Source: an uncultured Desulfobulbus sp. (lineage in GTDB: Bacteria; Desulfobacterota; Desulfobulbia; Desulfobulbales; Desulfobulbaceae). Taken from it: a stretch of 64,000 bases of DNA. Of the stretch, positions 33,102 to 42,154 are shown in pieces. The stretch is from contig NZ_OY762276.1 of assembly GCF_963665445.1 (NCBI RefSeq), positions 1,148,001-1,212,000 on the forward strand. Direction: 5' to 3'. Each line of letters opens with the position of its first letter. Within the stretch, counting starts at the first letter, position 1. The notes beneath the pieces are model-generated. The model searched no databases and had not been told where the DNA came from. It saw only the letters and a list, made by a program, of their open reading frames with translations. The translations under genes and the position numbers were made by a program.

Positions 33102-34211
33102 TCACGGCTGTGGGGCTTTACCATTTGGCTGGGGAGGAGAGGGTGGGGGCTGTACTTTTTCAGGATACTTGAAGCCGAGATAGAGGCCGTTGCTGATCCC
33201 CATCATCAGGAGCAGTGTTTCCGGGAATTCCGGCATGGACATGACCTTGTTGACCGACTTGACGAACACCATTCCAAGGATGATGGTCCAGGCCACTACC
33301 TGCATCCGATGGAGACTGATGCCGTTGCCGTCGTCGATGATATCAAAAAGAAATTTGCCCATGGTCGAGTTTGCCGGACGGGGCGGCCGGTTTCCCTGCT
33401 TGCTGGTGGCGATCATCAGGGAGCCCAGCCCGGTGGCGCCGCTGATCCCGAGCAAGATCAGCACCTGTTCCGGGATCCGCTCCATGGATCCGGTCAGCCA
33501 CCACAGGTCGAGAAAACTGATGATGACCAGCAGGCCCCAAAAAGCCATCTGACTTTTACCAAGGCTGTACATGCCGTTCTCGCTTTCCCGCAGGGCGCTG
33601 GGGCTGCGGATGAGCAGTAGGTAGGCGACTGCAAAGATGAGCAGGCAGACGGTGTTGGTGATCACCGCGGCCCGGTGGGTGACAACCAAGAAACGAAAGG
33701 GCTGAACGGACTCCACCTGAACCGGTAAATTGGGGCCGATGGCCAGGGCGAGCGGCAACTGCATCTCATAGCTGCCGCGTTGTTTGGCCAGCAGGCTGTC
33801 CCAGGAGTTGCGGTTGTCTTGCTGTTCAGATTGCCGCAGGAGGTGAAAACGAATCACCCGCTCCTTCGGACTGTCGCCTCGTTGGACGGCCACCGGCAAC
33901 CCCTTCATGGCTACGCTATCGAGGTGAAGTTGGATCGCCTCGCTGATGTCGCGTTTGCTGAGTTCCTCATCAAGCAAGGTGGCACAGGCTCCCACAACAC
34001 GTATCTGCAAACTTTCACCGAGACGAAACAGGGTGTGGGCTGGGGGATCGGCCTGGAGGTTGATCTTGGGCAGGAGACTGAGTTGAGATCGATCACAACC
34101 GGTCGCTGGTTCGCCAACCAGCGTGGCCAGGGCGGGGATCGATAACGGTCCGCCATGGACCACGGCCGGTGCAACACAAAACAACAGGAGCATCACAAGC
34201 ATTCTCGGCAT
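33102..34211 (-). CDS. Membrane protein of unknown function with signal peptide
   Basis: A 369-residue protein. A signal peptide (1-20) precedes a periplasmic, beta-rich region (about 25-185) with Cys39 and Cys75 that may form a disulfide. Five or so transmembrane segments follow (about 185-345). The membrane part contains YSLGKSQMAFWGLLVIISF, then LGISGATGLGS, ISLHRMQVVAWTIILGMVFV and LLLMMGISNGLYLGFKYPEK. I recall related multi-TM proteins of unknown function with the same MGIS-YLGFK ending in other bacteria but cannot name the family. The C-terminus is Pro-rich. It stands alone upstream of an unlinked RHH gene. Confidence 0.6.
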   Translation of the reverse strand: MPRMLVMLLLFCVAPAVVHGGPLSIPALATLVGEPATGCDRSQLSLLPKINLQADPPAHTLFRLGESLQIRVVGACATLLDEELSKRDISEAIQLHLDSVAMKGLPVAVQRGDSPKERVIRFHLLRQSEQQDNRNSWDSLLAKQRGSYEMQLPLALAIGPNLPVQVESVQPFRFLVVTHRAAVITNTVCLLIFAVAYLLLIRSPSALRESENGMYSLGKSQMAFWGLLVIISFLDLWWLTGSMERIPEQVLILLGISGATGLGSLMIATSKQGNRPPRPANSTMGKFLFDIIDDGNGISLHRMQVVAWTIILGMVFVKSVNKVMSMPEFPETLLLMMGISNGLYLGFKYPEKVQPPPSPPQPNGKAPQP

Positions 34212-34427
34212 GGCTACCTCCTTGTCTCTGTTCAGCTTGCGCTGTTGGCGTTCGAGGCAATTGTCGGGACCTGCACCGGCGTACTGCGACTCTTTTCGTA
34301 CCGGCAGACAGAGTCGGTTGTCTATAGGTTACTGGAAAATTGCCTGCTATGGGAGGAGATTGTCTTCCTTGAGGCCAGCCACCGGTTGTTGTCGGCTACG
34401 TCGTCGGTGCCCATCTGCCAAGACGAT

Positions 34428-35777
34428 TCAGAAGTGAATGCTGGCCCAGACCATCATTGCCTTCCAGTCTTCATCGTCGCCGAATCGCTGTTTGGCCCCT
34501 GAATCGGGAATCGCATAGGCTCCCACCCAGTAGAGAGAGAGGTGGTCGTTGACCGTCCAGTCCACGGTCAGGTTCCACTCATCGGCATAGTCGTCGCTGG
34601 TCACACCCATGGCTTCAGGTTTGTGCAGGCTGAAATCATAGTAGAACAGGCTGATGGCCACACTCTCCACCGGCTGGACCTTGAGCCGGAGCATGTGAAT
34701 GTCGAGGTTTTCGTTGAAGATGTCGTACTCGCCGGTGATCTCCCCCTGAAACCAGGAGCCCCAGTCGGTTGCACTGTAGAAGAGGACATCGTAATCCTCG
34801 TCAAAACTGGAGTAGCGGTAGGTCAACTCCGGCTTCCAGGCCACCTCCGTCCACTGATAACTCGCCGCCAGATACCAGCCGATACCGCTGTTCTGGCCGT
34901 CATCCCGATCTTCCACCACCAGTTCCCCGTCCAGTTTGAGCGGCTGGAGCAGGGCCGGGCCGGTAGCCGCGGCAAAGGGCTTGATACTGCCGCGAATATC
35001 GTACAGGCGCATCCCATCGCGGCTGGTGTTGTCGGCTTCCAAGGTGGCCAGACTGCCACCCATGGAGGCATTCTCTGAAAAGGCGTAATCCAGGGTCAGG
35101 CCGGTGGCTTGGGTATTGGCCGGGAAGGGGCTGTCGTTGTCGAAGAAAAACAAATCGCCGGACCAAGGACCGGTTTTGAACGTGGCAATGGCGGTAAAGT
35201 CGGCCGAGCGCCGTCCACCCAGGTAATAGGCAGCCCGGCTGAATCCGGCGCCGCCCTCGCTGCCGAAGAGAAACAGGGTGCCGGCCTTGTAGATCTGTCG
35301 TCCCAGGGAGATGTCGAGAAAATCCTCGCCCATGGAGCTGAACAGATCGCCCGAGCGCCAGCCGAGATAGGCCTTGTCGATTCGCAGGCTGCTGACATCG
35401 CCCAGGGCGGCGTTGGTGCCGGCGGCATCGTAGCCTTCAAAGGTGTTGGCCTGCACTGCATCGATTCGCCCATAGATACTTTGAGTACTCGGCAATACAT
35501 AGTTGCCCTCCAGTCCGATCCGAAAGAGTGACTCCCACCAGGTATCGACTTTGGCACCAATGACAGCCACATCCTGGCCGTACCAGGCGTTGTCCTGGCT
35601 GAAAAAGGCGAGATCGAAATTCAGCGTTGCCTGGAGATAACTCTTGCCGTTGTCACTTGCAGAGAAGCGAAGTGGATTGTGCTCTTCCTCAGCCTGGGTG
35701 ATGCCCGGAGACGTGAAAGCGGCGAGGAGGCAGGCGGTGAGGGCAAGATGACGTGCAGGGCGGGAAAACGGATCCAT
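34428..35777 (-). CDS. Outer-membrane beta-barrel protein (alginate-export/porin-like)
   Basis: A 449-residue exported protein with a signal peptide (about 1-28, ending TQAEE). The mature part is a succession of amphipathic strands ending in alternating aromatic residues, for example YLAASYQWTEVAWKPELTYRYSSF, and the final residues are MVWASIHF, with a terminal Phe typical of barrel assembly. The pattern IYKAGTLFLFGSEGGAGF and DISLGRQ recalls the alginate export/AlgE-like porin family. It would form a channel for solutes across the outer membrane; the substrate is unknown. ATG 35777 opens the signal peptide; the frame upstream to 35927 is unlikely coding. Confidence 0.8.
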   Translation of the reverse strand: MDPFSRPARHLALTACLLAAFTSPGITQAEEEHNPLRFSASDNGKSYLQATLNFDLAFFSQDNAWYGQDVAVIGAKVDTWWESLFRIGLEGNYVLPSTQSIYGRIDAVQANTFEGYDAAGTNAALGDVSSLRIDKAYLGWRSGDLFSSMGEDFLDISLGRQIYKAGTLFLFGSEGGAGFSRAAYYLGGRRSADFTAIATFKTGPWSGDLFFFDNDSPFPANTQATGLTLDYAFSENASMGGSLATLEADNTSRDGMRLYDIRGSIKPFAAATGPALLQPLKLDGELVVEDRDDGQNSGIGWYLAASYQWTEVAWKPELTYRYSSFDEDYDVLFYSATDWGSWFQGEITGEYDIFNENLDIHMLRLKVQPVESVAISLFYYDFSLHKPEAMGVTSDDYADEWNLTVDWTVNDHLSLYWVGAYAIPDSGAKQRFGDDEDWKAMMVWASIHF

Positions 35778-36009
35778 GGGCGGCTGACCTTTGCATGCAT
35801 GCGGATGAGGTTGAACAGAGACAGATCGACGAGATTGGCGCGGAAGCCTTGCAATGACTACAGATTTTCGTCGGCCTACTGTCGGTTTCTTCTGCCTTTC
35901 AATACGGAAGACAGCCGCTGAGGTCAATGAAATTTGCGTATTTCCAGAAAAAAATCTGAGGGAACACTGTACAAGGACAGATCACGTTGTGGTGCAGAGT
36001 GGGGTGGTG

Positions 36010-38466
36010 TCATTGATCTGCTCGTTGCAGGTGGGCCAGCACCAGGTTGATCTCACCGTAGCTGTACTCGTCGTTGAGCGTCTCCTTGATGACCTTGAGT
36101 GAGCCGGTGTTGATGGCGGGGATTTTTTCTGCCAACGCACGGAGCCTGTCCTGTGGGATCAGCCCGTCTATGGCCAGCTCGCCGGCCTTGACGAAATAGG
36201 CCAGGTGGCCTTCCACGGTCTGGCGGGTGAGTCCGCGCTGGCTGGCGATCTCCTCGATGGTGAGGCCGGAGTTGAGAAGTTCCAGGCTGACCTGTTTGGT
36301 GTTTTCACGGGCGGCCGCCTGTTTGCGCTCTCCCATGGGGCCGACGGACAGGGCCAGCGGCGTGGGCAGGGTAACGGATTCGATTCCTTTTTTCTGGCGA
36401 TAGGAGGAGACCATGGACACGATCTCCCGGCCATACCGTTCGGCCAGCCTCTTGCCGATGCCCTTGATCTCCTTGAGTGCAGGGATCGAGTCCGGCAGAT
36501 GGACCGCAATCTGGATGAGCGTCTTCTGATGGAGCACCTGGTAGGGGGCAACGCCGTTGTCTGCCGCGGTGTCGGTTCGCCACTGGCGCAGCTGCTGGAA
36601 CAGCTCTGGATGACCGACATCAGCCTCGGTGTAGAGACCACTCACCTTGGTTGTCGCCTTTTCCGCCTCCATGGCGGCCCGAGACACGGCCAGGAGATAG
36701 CGTGAGGGGGAAAATTGGCCGTCGCAGGCCTGGGTCGCTGCGTACTTGATTGCGCATTCCTGACGGCAGAGTTTGAGGAAATTACTGATTCGTTTGAGGA
36801 TCTCCTTGTTGTCGGATTCGATATCCAGGCCATCGAGACAGGGCTTGGTGATGGATGCGAACTTGTCCTGAAAGTAGACTGCCGATTTGGAGAGCCGCTC
36901 AAGGATCACCGGATCGCAGGTCGGCTCCAGATTCGGCTTGAACAGCGACTGCAGCTGGCGGCGGAAGTTGTCGCCCACGGTGCAGATCGCCTCCAAGGTC
37001 TGTTGGTGCACATCAAAGAGATCCGCCCCCACCATCACCTGGACGATGGACGCGTTGCCGCGGATCAGCCCCACCAACCGGCCGAGCAGGCGGGCGAAGT
37101 TGCTGAAATCAAAGCACTGATACAAGAGTTCCTGCTGATAGCGGATCTTGGCCGTGTTCAGATCCGCCTCAGTCGGACAGCGTGCGGCCATGGCCGCCAT
37201 GAAATCGAGCACCGCCGGGTCGGATTTGATGGCCCGGGCGGTAATCGGCGAGCGCAGCACCAGCCCCTCGAAGCTGCGGCAGCGGCTCAGGGCCACATAG
37301 ACCTGGCCATGGGCAAAGGCGTCCTGGGCGTCGATCACCGCCTTGTCAAAGGTCAGTCCCTGGCTCTTGTGAATGGTGATCGCCCAGGCCGGTTTGAGCG
37401 GGTACTGGTTGAAGCTGCCCACCACCTTCTGCGAGATCTCGCTGGTTTCGCTGTCCACCGTGTATTCGATGTTCTCCCAGGTCACCGGTCCGACCTCGAT
37501 CTTCTCGCCATCCTCGCAGTCCACGGTAATCTTTTCCCTCCCCATGGAACTGACCGTGCCGATCTTGCCGTTGAAGTAGCGCCGTTCCTGGGAGGTGTCG
37601 TTGCGGACAAACATCACCTGCGCCCCTGCCTTCAACTCCAGGCTGGCGGCGGTGGGAAAGGCGTACTCGGGAAAGGTGCCGTCGACCCCGGCGGAGAAAC
37701 AGCGGCTCTTTCCCGGCAACGCCGCAAGCCGCGAATGGTTGATCGTATCGGCGCCGTTGTTGTGGGTGCAGAGGGTGATGTAGCCGTCTTCGGCGGAGAA
37801 CTCCGGTTGATAGCGTGAGTTGAGCGCGGTGAGCGCGGCCGGGTCGAGCCGGTTGTCGCGGACCTTGTTGAGCAGGTCGATAAATCGCTGATCCGATTGG
37901 CGGTAGATGTGCTTGAGCTCGATGGTGACCAGCTCCAGGCGCGCGAGGGCCTTGCAACTGAAAAAGTAAGGGGTGGGGTAGTGATCCTGGAGGATTTGCC
38001 AGTCTTCCTCCTTGGCCACCGGCGCCAACTGCTGCAGGTCGCCGATCATCAACAGCTGCACCCCGCCAAAGGGCAGCTCGGAGTGGCGATAGCGCTTGAG
38101 GACGCTGTCGACCCCGTCGAGCAGGTCGGCGCGGACCATGCTGATCTCGTCGATCACCAGTAGGTCAAGGCTGTTGATGATGTTGCGTTTTTCCCGGCTC
38201 ATGCGGTGGCGGCCGCCGGAGAACTCGGCACCGGGCACCATGGGGCCAAAGGGGAGCTGGAAGAAGGAATGGAGGGTCACGCCGCCGGCATTGATGGCCG
38301 CAACCCCGGTGGGCGCGGTCACCACCATTCGTTTGGCGGTCTGATTACGGATCGTGCGGAGAAAGGTGGTCTTGCCGGTGCCGGCTTTGCCGGTGAGAAA
38401 GAGGGCGCAGTTGGTCTCTTCGACAAAGGCCTTGGCAAGCTGGAGTTCGGGATTGACTGGCGGCAT
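36010..38466 (-). CDS. PIF1-type helicase with HRDC and C-terminal helix-turn-helix
   Basis: An 818-residue superfamily 1B helicase. Walker A is LTGKAGTGKTTFLRT (about residues 24-38) and Walker B is LLVIDEISMV (about 103-112); MIGDLQQLAPV, the AQVMFVRND motif and WAITIHKSQGLTFDKAVID are further helicase motifs of PIF1/RecD2. An extended linker is followed by an HRDC-like domain (about 650-715, with IPALKEIKGIGKRLAERYG) and an HTH_40-like winged helix (about 745-790, LTIEEIASQRGLTRQTVEGHLAYF). It should unwind DNA in an ATP-dependent way, perhaps at G4 or stalled forks. Neighbour arfB lies 46 bases upstream on the same strand. Confidence 0.92.
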   Translation of the reverse strand: MPPVNPELQLAKAFVEETNCALFLTGKAGTGKTTFLRTIRNQTAKRMVVTAPTGVAAINAGGVTLHSFFQLPFGPMVPGAEFSGGRHRMSREKRNIINSLDLLVIDEISMVRADLLDGVDSVLKRYRHSELPFGGVQLLMIGDLQQLAPVAKEEDWQILQDHYPTPYFFSCKALARLELVTIELKHIYRQSDQRFIDLLNKVRDNRLDPAALTALNSRYQPEFSAEDGYITLCTHNNGADTINHSRLAALPGKSRCFSAGVDGTFPEYAFPTAASLELKAGAQVMFVRNDTSQERRYFNGKIGTVSSMGREKITVDCEDGEKIEVGPVTWENIEYTVDSETSEISQKVVGSFNQYPLKPAWAITIHKSQGLTFDKAVIDAQDAFAHGQVYVALSRCRSFEGLVLRSPITARAIKSDPAVLDFMAAMAARCPTEADLNTAKIRYQQELLYQCFDFSNFARLLGRLVGLIRGNASIVQVMVGADLFDVHQQTLEAICTVGDNFRRQLQSLFKPNLEPTCDPVILERLSKSAVYFQDKFASITKPCLDGLDIESDNKEILKRISNFLKLCRQECAIKYAATQACDGQFSPSRYLLAVSRAAMEAEKATTKVSGLYTEADVGHPELFQQLRQWRTDTAADNGVAPYQVLHQKTLIQIAVHLPDSIPALKEIKGIGKRLAERYGREIVSMVSSYRQKKGIESVTLPTPLALSVGPMGERKQAAARENTKQVSLELLNSGLTIEEIASQRGLTRQTVEGHLAYFVKAGELAIDGLIPQDRLRALAEKIPAINTGSLKVIKETLNDEYSYGEINLVLAHLQRADQ

Positions 38467-38512
38467 GGTGACAGGGGCGATCAGAGGTTCACTTGCGCAG
38501 GTAAGGGGCTTG

Positions 38513-38929
38513 TCATTCTGGTTTGCGTCGCATGGCCTTGGTCTGGGCCTGACGCCGTTTACTCTCCAGACGTCGTTTGCGCGCGGCCTGGGTCGGCTTG
38601 GTGGGGCGTCGCTTGCGTCGTTCCACCAATGAGGCGCGAATAAGGGCGATCAGCCGTTCCAGGGCTGCTTCCCGGTTTTTTTCCAGGCTGCGAAACTCCT
38701 GGGCCTTGATAACGAGTACGCCCTCATTGCTCAACCGCTGGTCGCTGAGGCGCAACAATCGGGCCTTGCAGGACTCCGGCAGGGAAGAGGCGCCAATGTC
38801 AAAGCGCAGGTGGACCGCATTGGCGACCTTGTTGACATTTTGCCCGCCTGCCCCCTGGGCGCGTATGCTGCTCAGTTCGATCTCGGCACTGTCGATGCTG
38901 ATGTTTGCGGTGATCCGGATTTCAGCCAT
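38513..38929 (-). CDS. arfB: Alternative ribosome-rescue factor / peptidyl-tRNA hydrolase ArfB
   Basis: A 138-residue protein with an RF1-like domain carrying the GGQ motif in RAQGAGGQNVNKVANAVHLRF (Gly28-Gly29-Gln30) and a C-terminal basic tail (about 105-138, RRKRRPTKPTQAARKRRLESK and following). The tail inserts into the empty mRNA channel of stalled ribosomes, and GGQ hydrolyses peptidyl-tRNA. Length and order match ArfB/YaeJ. It lies between an SLC13-RCK gene and the helicase on the same strand. The sequence is complete with no anomalies. Confidence 0.95.
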   Translation of the reverse strand: MAEIRITANISIDSAEIELSSIRAQGAGGQNVNKVANAVHLRFDIGASSLPESCKARLLRLSDQRLSNEGVLVIKAQEFRSLEKNREAALERLIALIRASLVERRKRRPTKPTQAARKRRLESKRRQAQTKAMRRKPE

Positions 38930-38980
38930 TTTTTAATGAGCCTTGCTGGTTGGTATTTATTTTATTCCTCGATATTAATA

Positions 38981-40819
38981 TTACCGCAGATAGATCAGCC
39001 ATGCCATAAACACCGTGGCCACCATACAGAGAAATACCAGGGGCACGCCAACCTTGGCAAAGTCAAGCAACCGGTAGCCACCCGGTTCGCGGACGATCAT
39101 GGTCACCGGCGACCCCAGCGGCGAGATGAAGGCGGAGGAGCAGGCAATGGCCACGACCATGGCGCAGGCCTGGGGCGAGACGCCCATGGCCTGGCCGATA
39201 TCGATCGCCATGGGCGCGGCCAAAAGGGCGGTGGGGGTGTTGGAAAGAAAGAGGCCGATGGAGGCGGTGACCAAAAAAAGGACCGCAAGAACCAGGATCG
39301 GTCCGCTGTGGCCGAATTCGCGCAAAAGGAAATGGGAGACCACGGCGGAGACGCCGGTCTTCTGCAGGGCCGTGGCCAGGGGGAGAATGCCGGCCACGAG
39401 GATGATGGTCGGCCAGTCGACCGCCTTGAACCATTGATCCGGTTTGACGCAGCGGCTGAGCACCAGGGCCGCGGTGGCGCCGATGATCGCCGCCACCGTG
39501 GAGATGAGATTGAACACGATCAACCCGACCATGGTGGCGATGATGGCCAGGGCCAGGGGCGCACGGTCGCGGGCCGGGATGACGGCGCGGAAATCCTGGG
39601 GCAGGGTGAGGAGGATGTATTGGCTGCGATGTTCCCGCAGGCAGAGGATATCTTCCCAGGCACCGCAGATCAGCAGCACATCGCCGAACAGGAGCGGTTC
39701 GTCGGCAAAATCGGCGGTGATGGTCTCGCCCTTGCGGCGGATGGCCAGGGCCAGGCAGCGGAACTGGGTGTTGAAGCCGATTTCGCGAATCGACTTGCCG
39801 ATCAGGTTCGAATCCGGGGTGAGCATCACCTCGCCGGCACCGATCACCTGGAAAAAATGGCGTTTTCGCACCGGATCGGTGGGCACGTCCATCTTGGTGA
39901 GATGAAATTCCCGGCTGAATTTTTCGATATTGTCGTTTGCCCCGATGACCACCAGGACCTGGCCCTTGTCAAACACCGACTCAGGCCGCGCCGGCACGGT
40001 GACCCCGCCGATGTGCGAGGGGATATGGAGGGCGATCAGGTGCAGGTGATGTTTGGCCGCCAGCTGCATGCGTGCAACCGATCGGTCGATGAGCTCCGAT
40101 TGGTCGGTGATCTGCAGCAGGGCGAGCCGTTGCTCCAAACCGTAGCGGTAGATCAGGTCCTCGATGGAGCGTTCATGTTGCAGCTCCTCCTTGCGTTTGG
40201 CAGGGGCGAGCAGGTGACGGCCGACCGCGACCATGAAGCCGATCGCCAGCACCAGGCAGATCATGCCAAAGGGGGTGAAGCTGAAAAAGGAAAGCGGTTC
40301 CAGGCCGCGTTCGCGCAGCACATTGTTGACCGCAATGTTGGGCGGTGTGGCCACCAGGGTCATCATGCCGCTGATCAGGGCGGCAACGGCCAGGGGGATC
40401 AGCAGCCGTTTGTGGTTGATCGCAGCCTTCTCCGCAACGGCGAGCACGATGGGAATGAAGATGGCGGCGGTGGCGGTGGAACTCATGAAGGAGCCCAGCA
40501 GGCAGGAGGCGGACATGAGAATGACCAGCAACCGAACCTCGCTGGTACCGCTGCGGGCCAGGACCAGGTCGCCCATGCGCTGGGCAATGCCGGTATGGAT
40601 GATGGCCTCGCTGACCACGAACATGCAGGCAATGATGATCACCACCGGGTTGGAGAATCCGGCCAGGGCCTCAGTGGTGCTGAGTACGCCGGTGAGCATG
40701 AGGGTCAGGGCCACCAGGACCGCCACCAGGTCGGCGCGGATGCGGTTGGTGATCATCAGGGTGGCCGCACATCCAAGTGTGACCAGGGTTATGAGCATAT
40801 CGGATTGCAGCATGGGCAA
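38981..40819 (-). CDS. SLC13-type permease with two RCK_C (TrkA-C) domains
   Basis: A 612-residue inner-membrane protein. An N-terminal half of five or six TM segments (about 5-190), with MFVVSEAIIHTGIAQRMGD and ATPPNIAVNNVLRERGLEP (the loop replacing SNT), precedes two TrkA-C regulatory domains (about 215-290 and 300-385; FHLIALHIPSHIGGVTV, MLTPDSNLIGKSIREIGFN), then the second membrane half (about 400-612). This two-RCK layout is that of SLC13/CitT relatives such as the Ni/Co- or sulfate-linked permeases; the substrate is unknown. RCK_C domains bind ligands, suggesting allosteric gating. Unlike the DASS protein at 29240 it carries these domains internally. Confidence 0.88.
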   Translation of the reverse strand: MPMLQSDMLITLVTLGCAATLMITNRIRADLVAVLVALTLMLTGVLSTTEALAGFSNPVVIIIACMFVVSEAIIHTGIAQRMGDLVLARSGTSEVRLLVILMSASCLLGSFMSSTATAAIFIPIVLAVAEKAAINHKRLLIPLAVAALISGMMTLVATPPNIAVNNVLRERGLEPLSFFSFTPFGMICLVLAIGFMVAVGRHLLAPAKRKEELQHERSIEDLIYRYGLEQRLALLQITDQSELIDRSVARMQLAAKHHLHLIALHIPSHIGGVTVPARPESVFDKGQVLVVIGANDNIEKFSREFHLTKMDVPTDPVRKRHFFQVIGAGEVMLTPDSNLIGKSIREIGFNTQFRCLALAIRRKGETITADFADEPLLFGDVLLICGAWEDILCLREHRSQYILLTLPQDFRAVIPARDRAPLALAIIATMVGLIVFNLISTVAAIIGATAALVLSRCVKPDQWFKAVDWPTIILVAGILPLATALQKTGVSAVVSHFLLREFGHSGPILVLAVLFLVTASIGLFLSNTPTALLAAPMAIDIGQAMGVSPQACAMVVAIACSSAFISPLGSPVTMIVREPGGYRLLDFAKVGVPLVFLCMVATVFMAWLIYLR

Positions 40820-40917
40820 CTCGTCCGGGGGGACCTGGGATAAAGCGAAAAAACGCTTCCATGCCGAGGGGGCGCCATGGGCATGGAGTCAACGATGAAT
40901 GGAACAGGGATGAGGGG

Positions 40918-41268
40918 TTATCCCAGTTTCAGGCCGGCAAGAAATCCGGCCACCGCACTGCCGCCTTTCCAGGTGAAATGGGAGAGCCGATCATAGAGAA
41001 AGGTGCCGGACTGGGTGGCCAGGTCGGCGGCGGACTGGGCGGTTTGATGGAGCGCCTGTTCGTCGATATGGGTGACTCCGTAATATTCGCCAACGAACAG
41101 CAGTACAATGGCCGCACCGCCGATAAACAGGGCCACCTTGAGCATTTTTTTGGCAAAGTAGCCCACCGCAAGGCCCACCAGGAAGGGGGCGCCAACGTTG
41201 GGCAGGAGAAAACCGGCGGAGAAGATGTCAAGCGCGGCAGGTTCAGTGACGGGTGCGGGTTGGTTCAT
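40918..41268 (-). CDS. FUN14 family membrane protein
   Basis: A 116-residue protein with two to three membrane segments (about 25-60 and 98-114). The FUN14 core is visible: VGLAVGYFAKKMLKVALFIGGAAIVLLFVGEYYGV, then a helical loop and the C-terminal GGSAVAGFLAGLKLG. Bacterial FUN14 proteins have no known function; the eukaryotic relatives act in mitochondrial membranes. It lies 98 bases upstream of the SLC13-RCK gene on the same strand. Full length; no oddities. Confidence 0.88.
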   Translation of the reverse strand: MNQPAPVTEPAALDIFSAGFLLPNVGAPFLVGLAVGYFAKKMLKVALFIGGAAIVLLFVGEYYGVTHIDEQALHQTAQSAADLATQSGTFLYDRLSHFTWKGGSAVAGFLAGLKLG

Positions 41269-41456
41269 TGTCTGTGGTCGAGTGTTTGATTCAAGAAACG
41301 TTCAGTTGAGCTCATCAACTGGTTAATGATCGTTTTTGCACGGTTTGGCGAGCATTTTTTATCCTGAGGACATCGAAGCGGTGGCCAAGGATCAAGACAA
41401 CAGGCCAACAGGAGGGCGACCGGGCTAAAGCAGAGGACGCGGCCTCCCGATGTCGC

Positions 41457-41525
41457 GAGCTTCGTAACAGGCTGATTCCACGAGACGTGGTTTTCAGTTT
41501 TTTGACGTATCACGAGGCCATCATT
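41457..41525 (+). repeat. Dispersed repeat, copy D
   Basis: Contains GAGCTTCGTAACAGGCTGAT, a GTGGTTTTCAG block, and ends TTTTGACGTATCACGAGGCCATCATT. It aligns base by base with copies A, B, E and F and stops two bases from the DUF2721 stop codon. The end reads, in the other direction, ATGGCCTCGTGATACGT, similar to the IS1182-like ends. Confidence 0.65.
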
Positions 41526-41527
41526 GT

Positions 41528-41974
41528 TCAGTGTTCGATGTATTGGGTGCGTGTTTCGATTTTCAGCGCTGCCAGGGAGACGTTGATATCGGCGATAAAA
41601 TAGAGCAGGCTGATAATGAGCGAGAGCATGCAGCAGATAAAGATGGCGATAATCATCAGGGTGCCGTTAAAGCCAATGAGTTCCACCAGAAATAAGGTGA
41701 TGATAAGCAGGCTGTCAAGCAATAGACTGATCGAGACAAAGGCAATGGCTGAGCGCAGCAATCGGGCTCGCTGCATCATGATGTCCAGTTGTTCTTCGAT
41801 GTTATGGGCGTTGTCGGCCGGTAAATGGTGTTTTTTTTCCGCAAGAGTTCGTGAACGGTCGATGATCCGGCCAAAACGGTTGGTCATGGATAACAGCAGC
41901 AGGCCGACACCGGAGATAACGATGACCGGGCCGATGGCTAACTGTAAAATGGGTACAATGTGTTCGAGATGCAT
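41528..41974 (-). CDS. DUF2721 family membrane protein
   Basis: A 148-residue protein with three predicted membrane helices (about 10-29, 73-95 and 100-128). The family pattern is visible: AIGPVIVISGVGLLLLSMTNRFGRIIDRSR, then a charged helix with EEQLDIMMQRARLLRSAI. No function is known for DUF2721. The gene stands alone between two copies of the dispersed repeat (D and E). Length is normal for the family. Confidence 0.85.
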   Translation of the reverse strand: MHLEHIVPILQLAIGPVIVISGVGLLLLSMTNRFGRIIDRSRTLAEKKHHLPADNAHNIEEQLDIMMQRARLLRSAIAFVSISLLLDSLLIITLFLVELIGFNGTLMIIAIFICCMLSLIISLLYFIADINVSLAALKIETRTQYIEH

Positions 41975-42003
41975 AAGGCTGCCTTGAGAATGGGTTGTGA
42001 AAC

Positions 42004-42107
42004 AGGATGGCTTGGTACAAAGTCAGAAAAGTGAACGTCAGGTGTCGTGAAAGCAGTTCGTTACGAAGGCGGAAGCGTCGTTCAGCGGGCTTTTTACGAG
42101 AACGGTA
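42004..42107 (-). repeat. Dispersed repeat, copy E
   Basis: On the minus strand: TTCTCGTAAAAAGCCCGC, GCCTTCGTAACGAACTG and a terminal segment. The left edge on the plus strand, ATGGCTTGGTACAAAGT (42007-42023), matches the IS1182-like end ATGGCGTCGTAAAAAGT at 14 of 17 bases. Confidence 0.7.
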
Positions 42108-42154
42108 AACAGGGAAGCAAGAAATAGGGAGACTGGCAGGCAGGGTATCGACGC

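Noticed and set aside
38810..40843. 677-residue plus-strand frame opposite the SLC13-RCK and ArfB genes
   Set aside because: Gln/His/Gly/Asp-rich antisense artefact of a GC-rich membrane protein gene.
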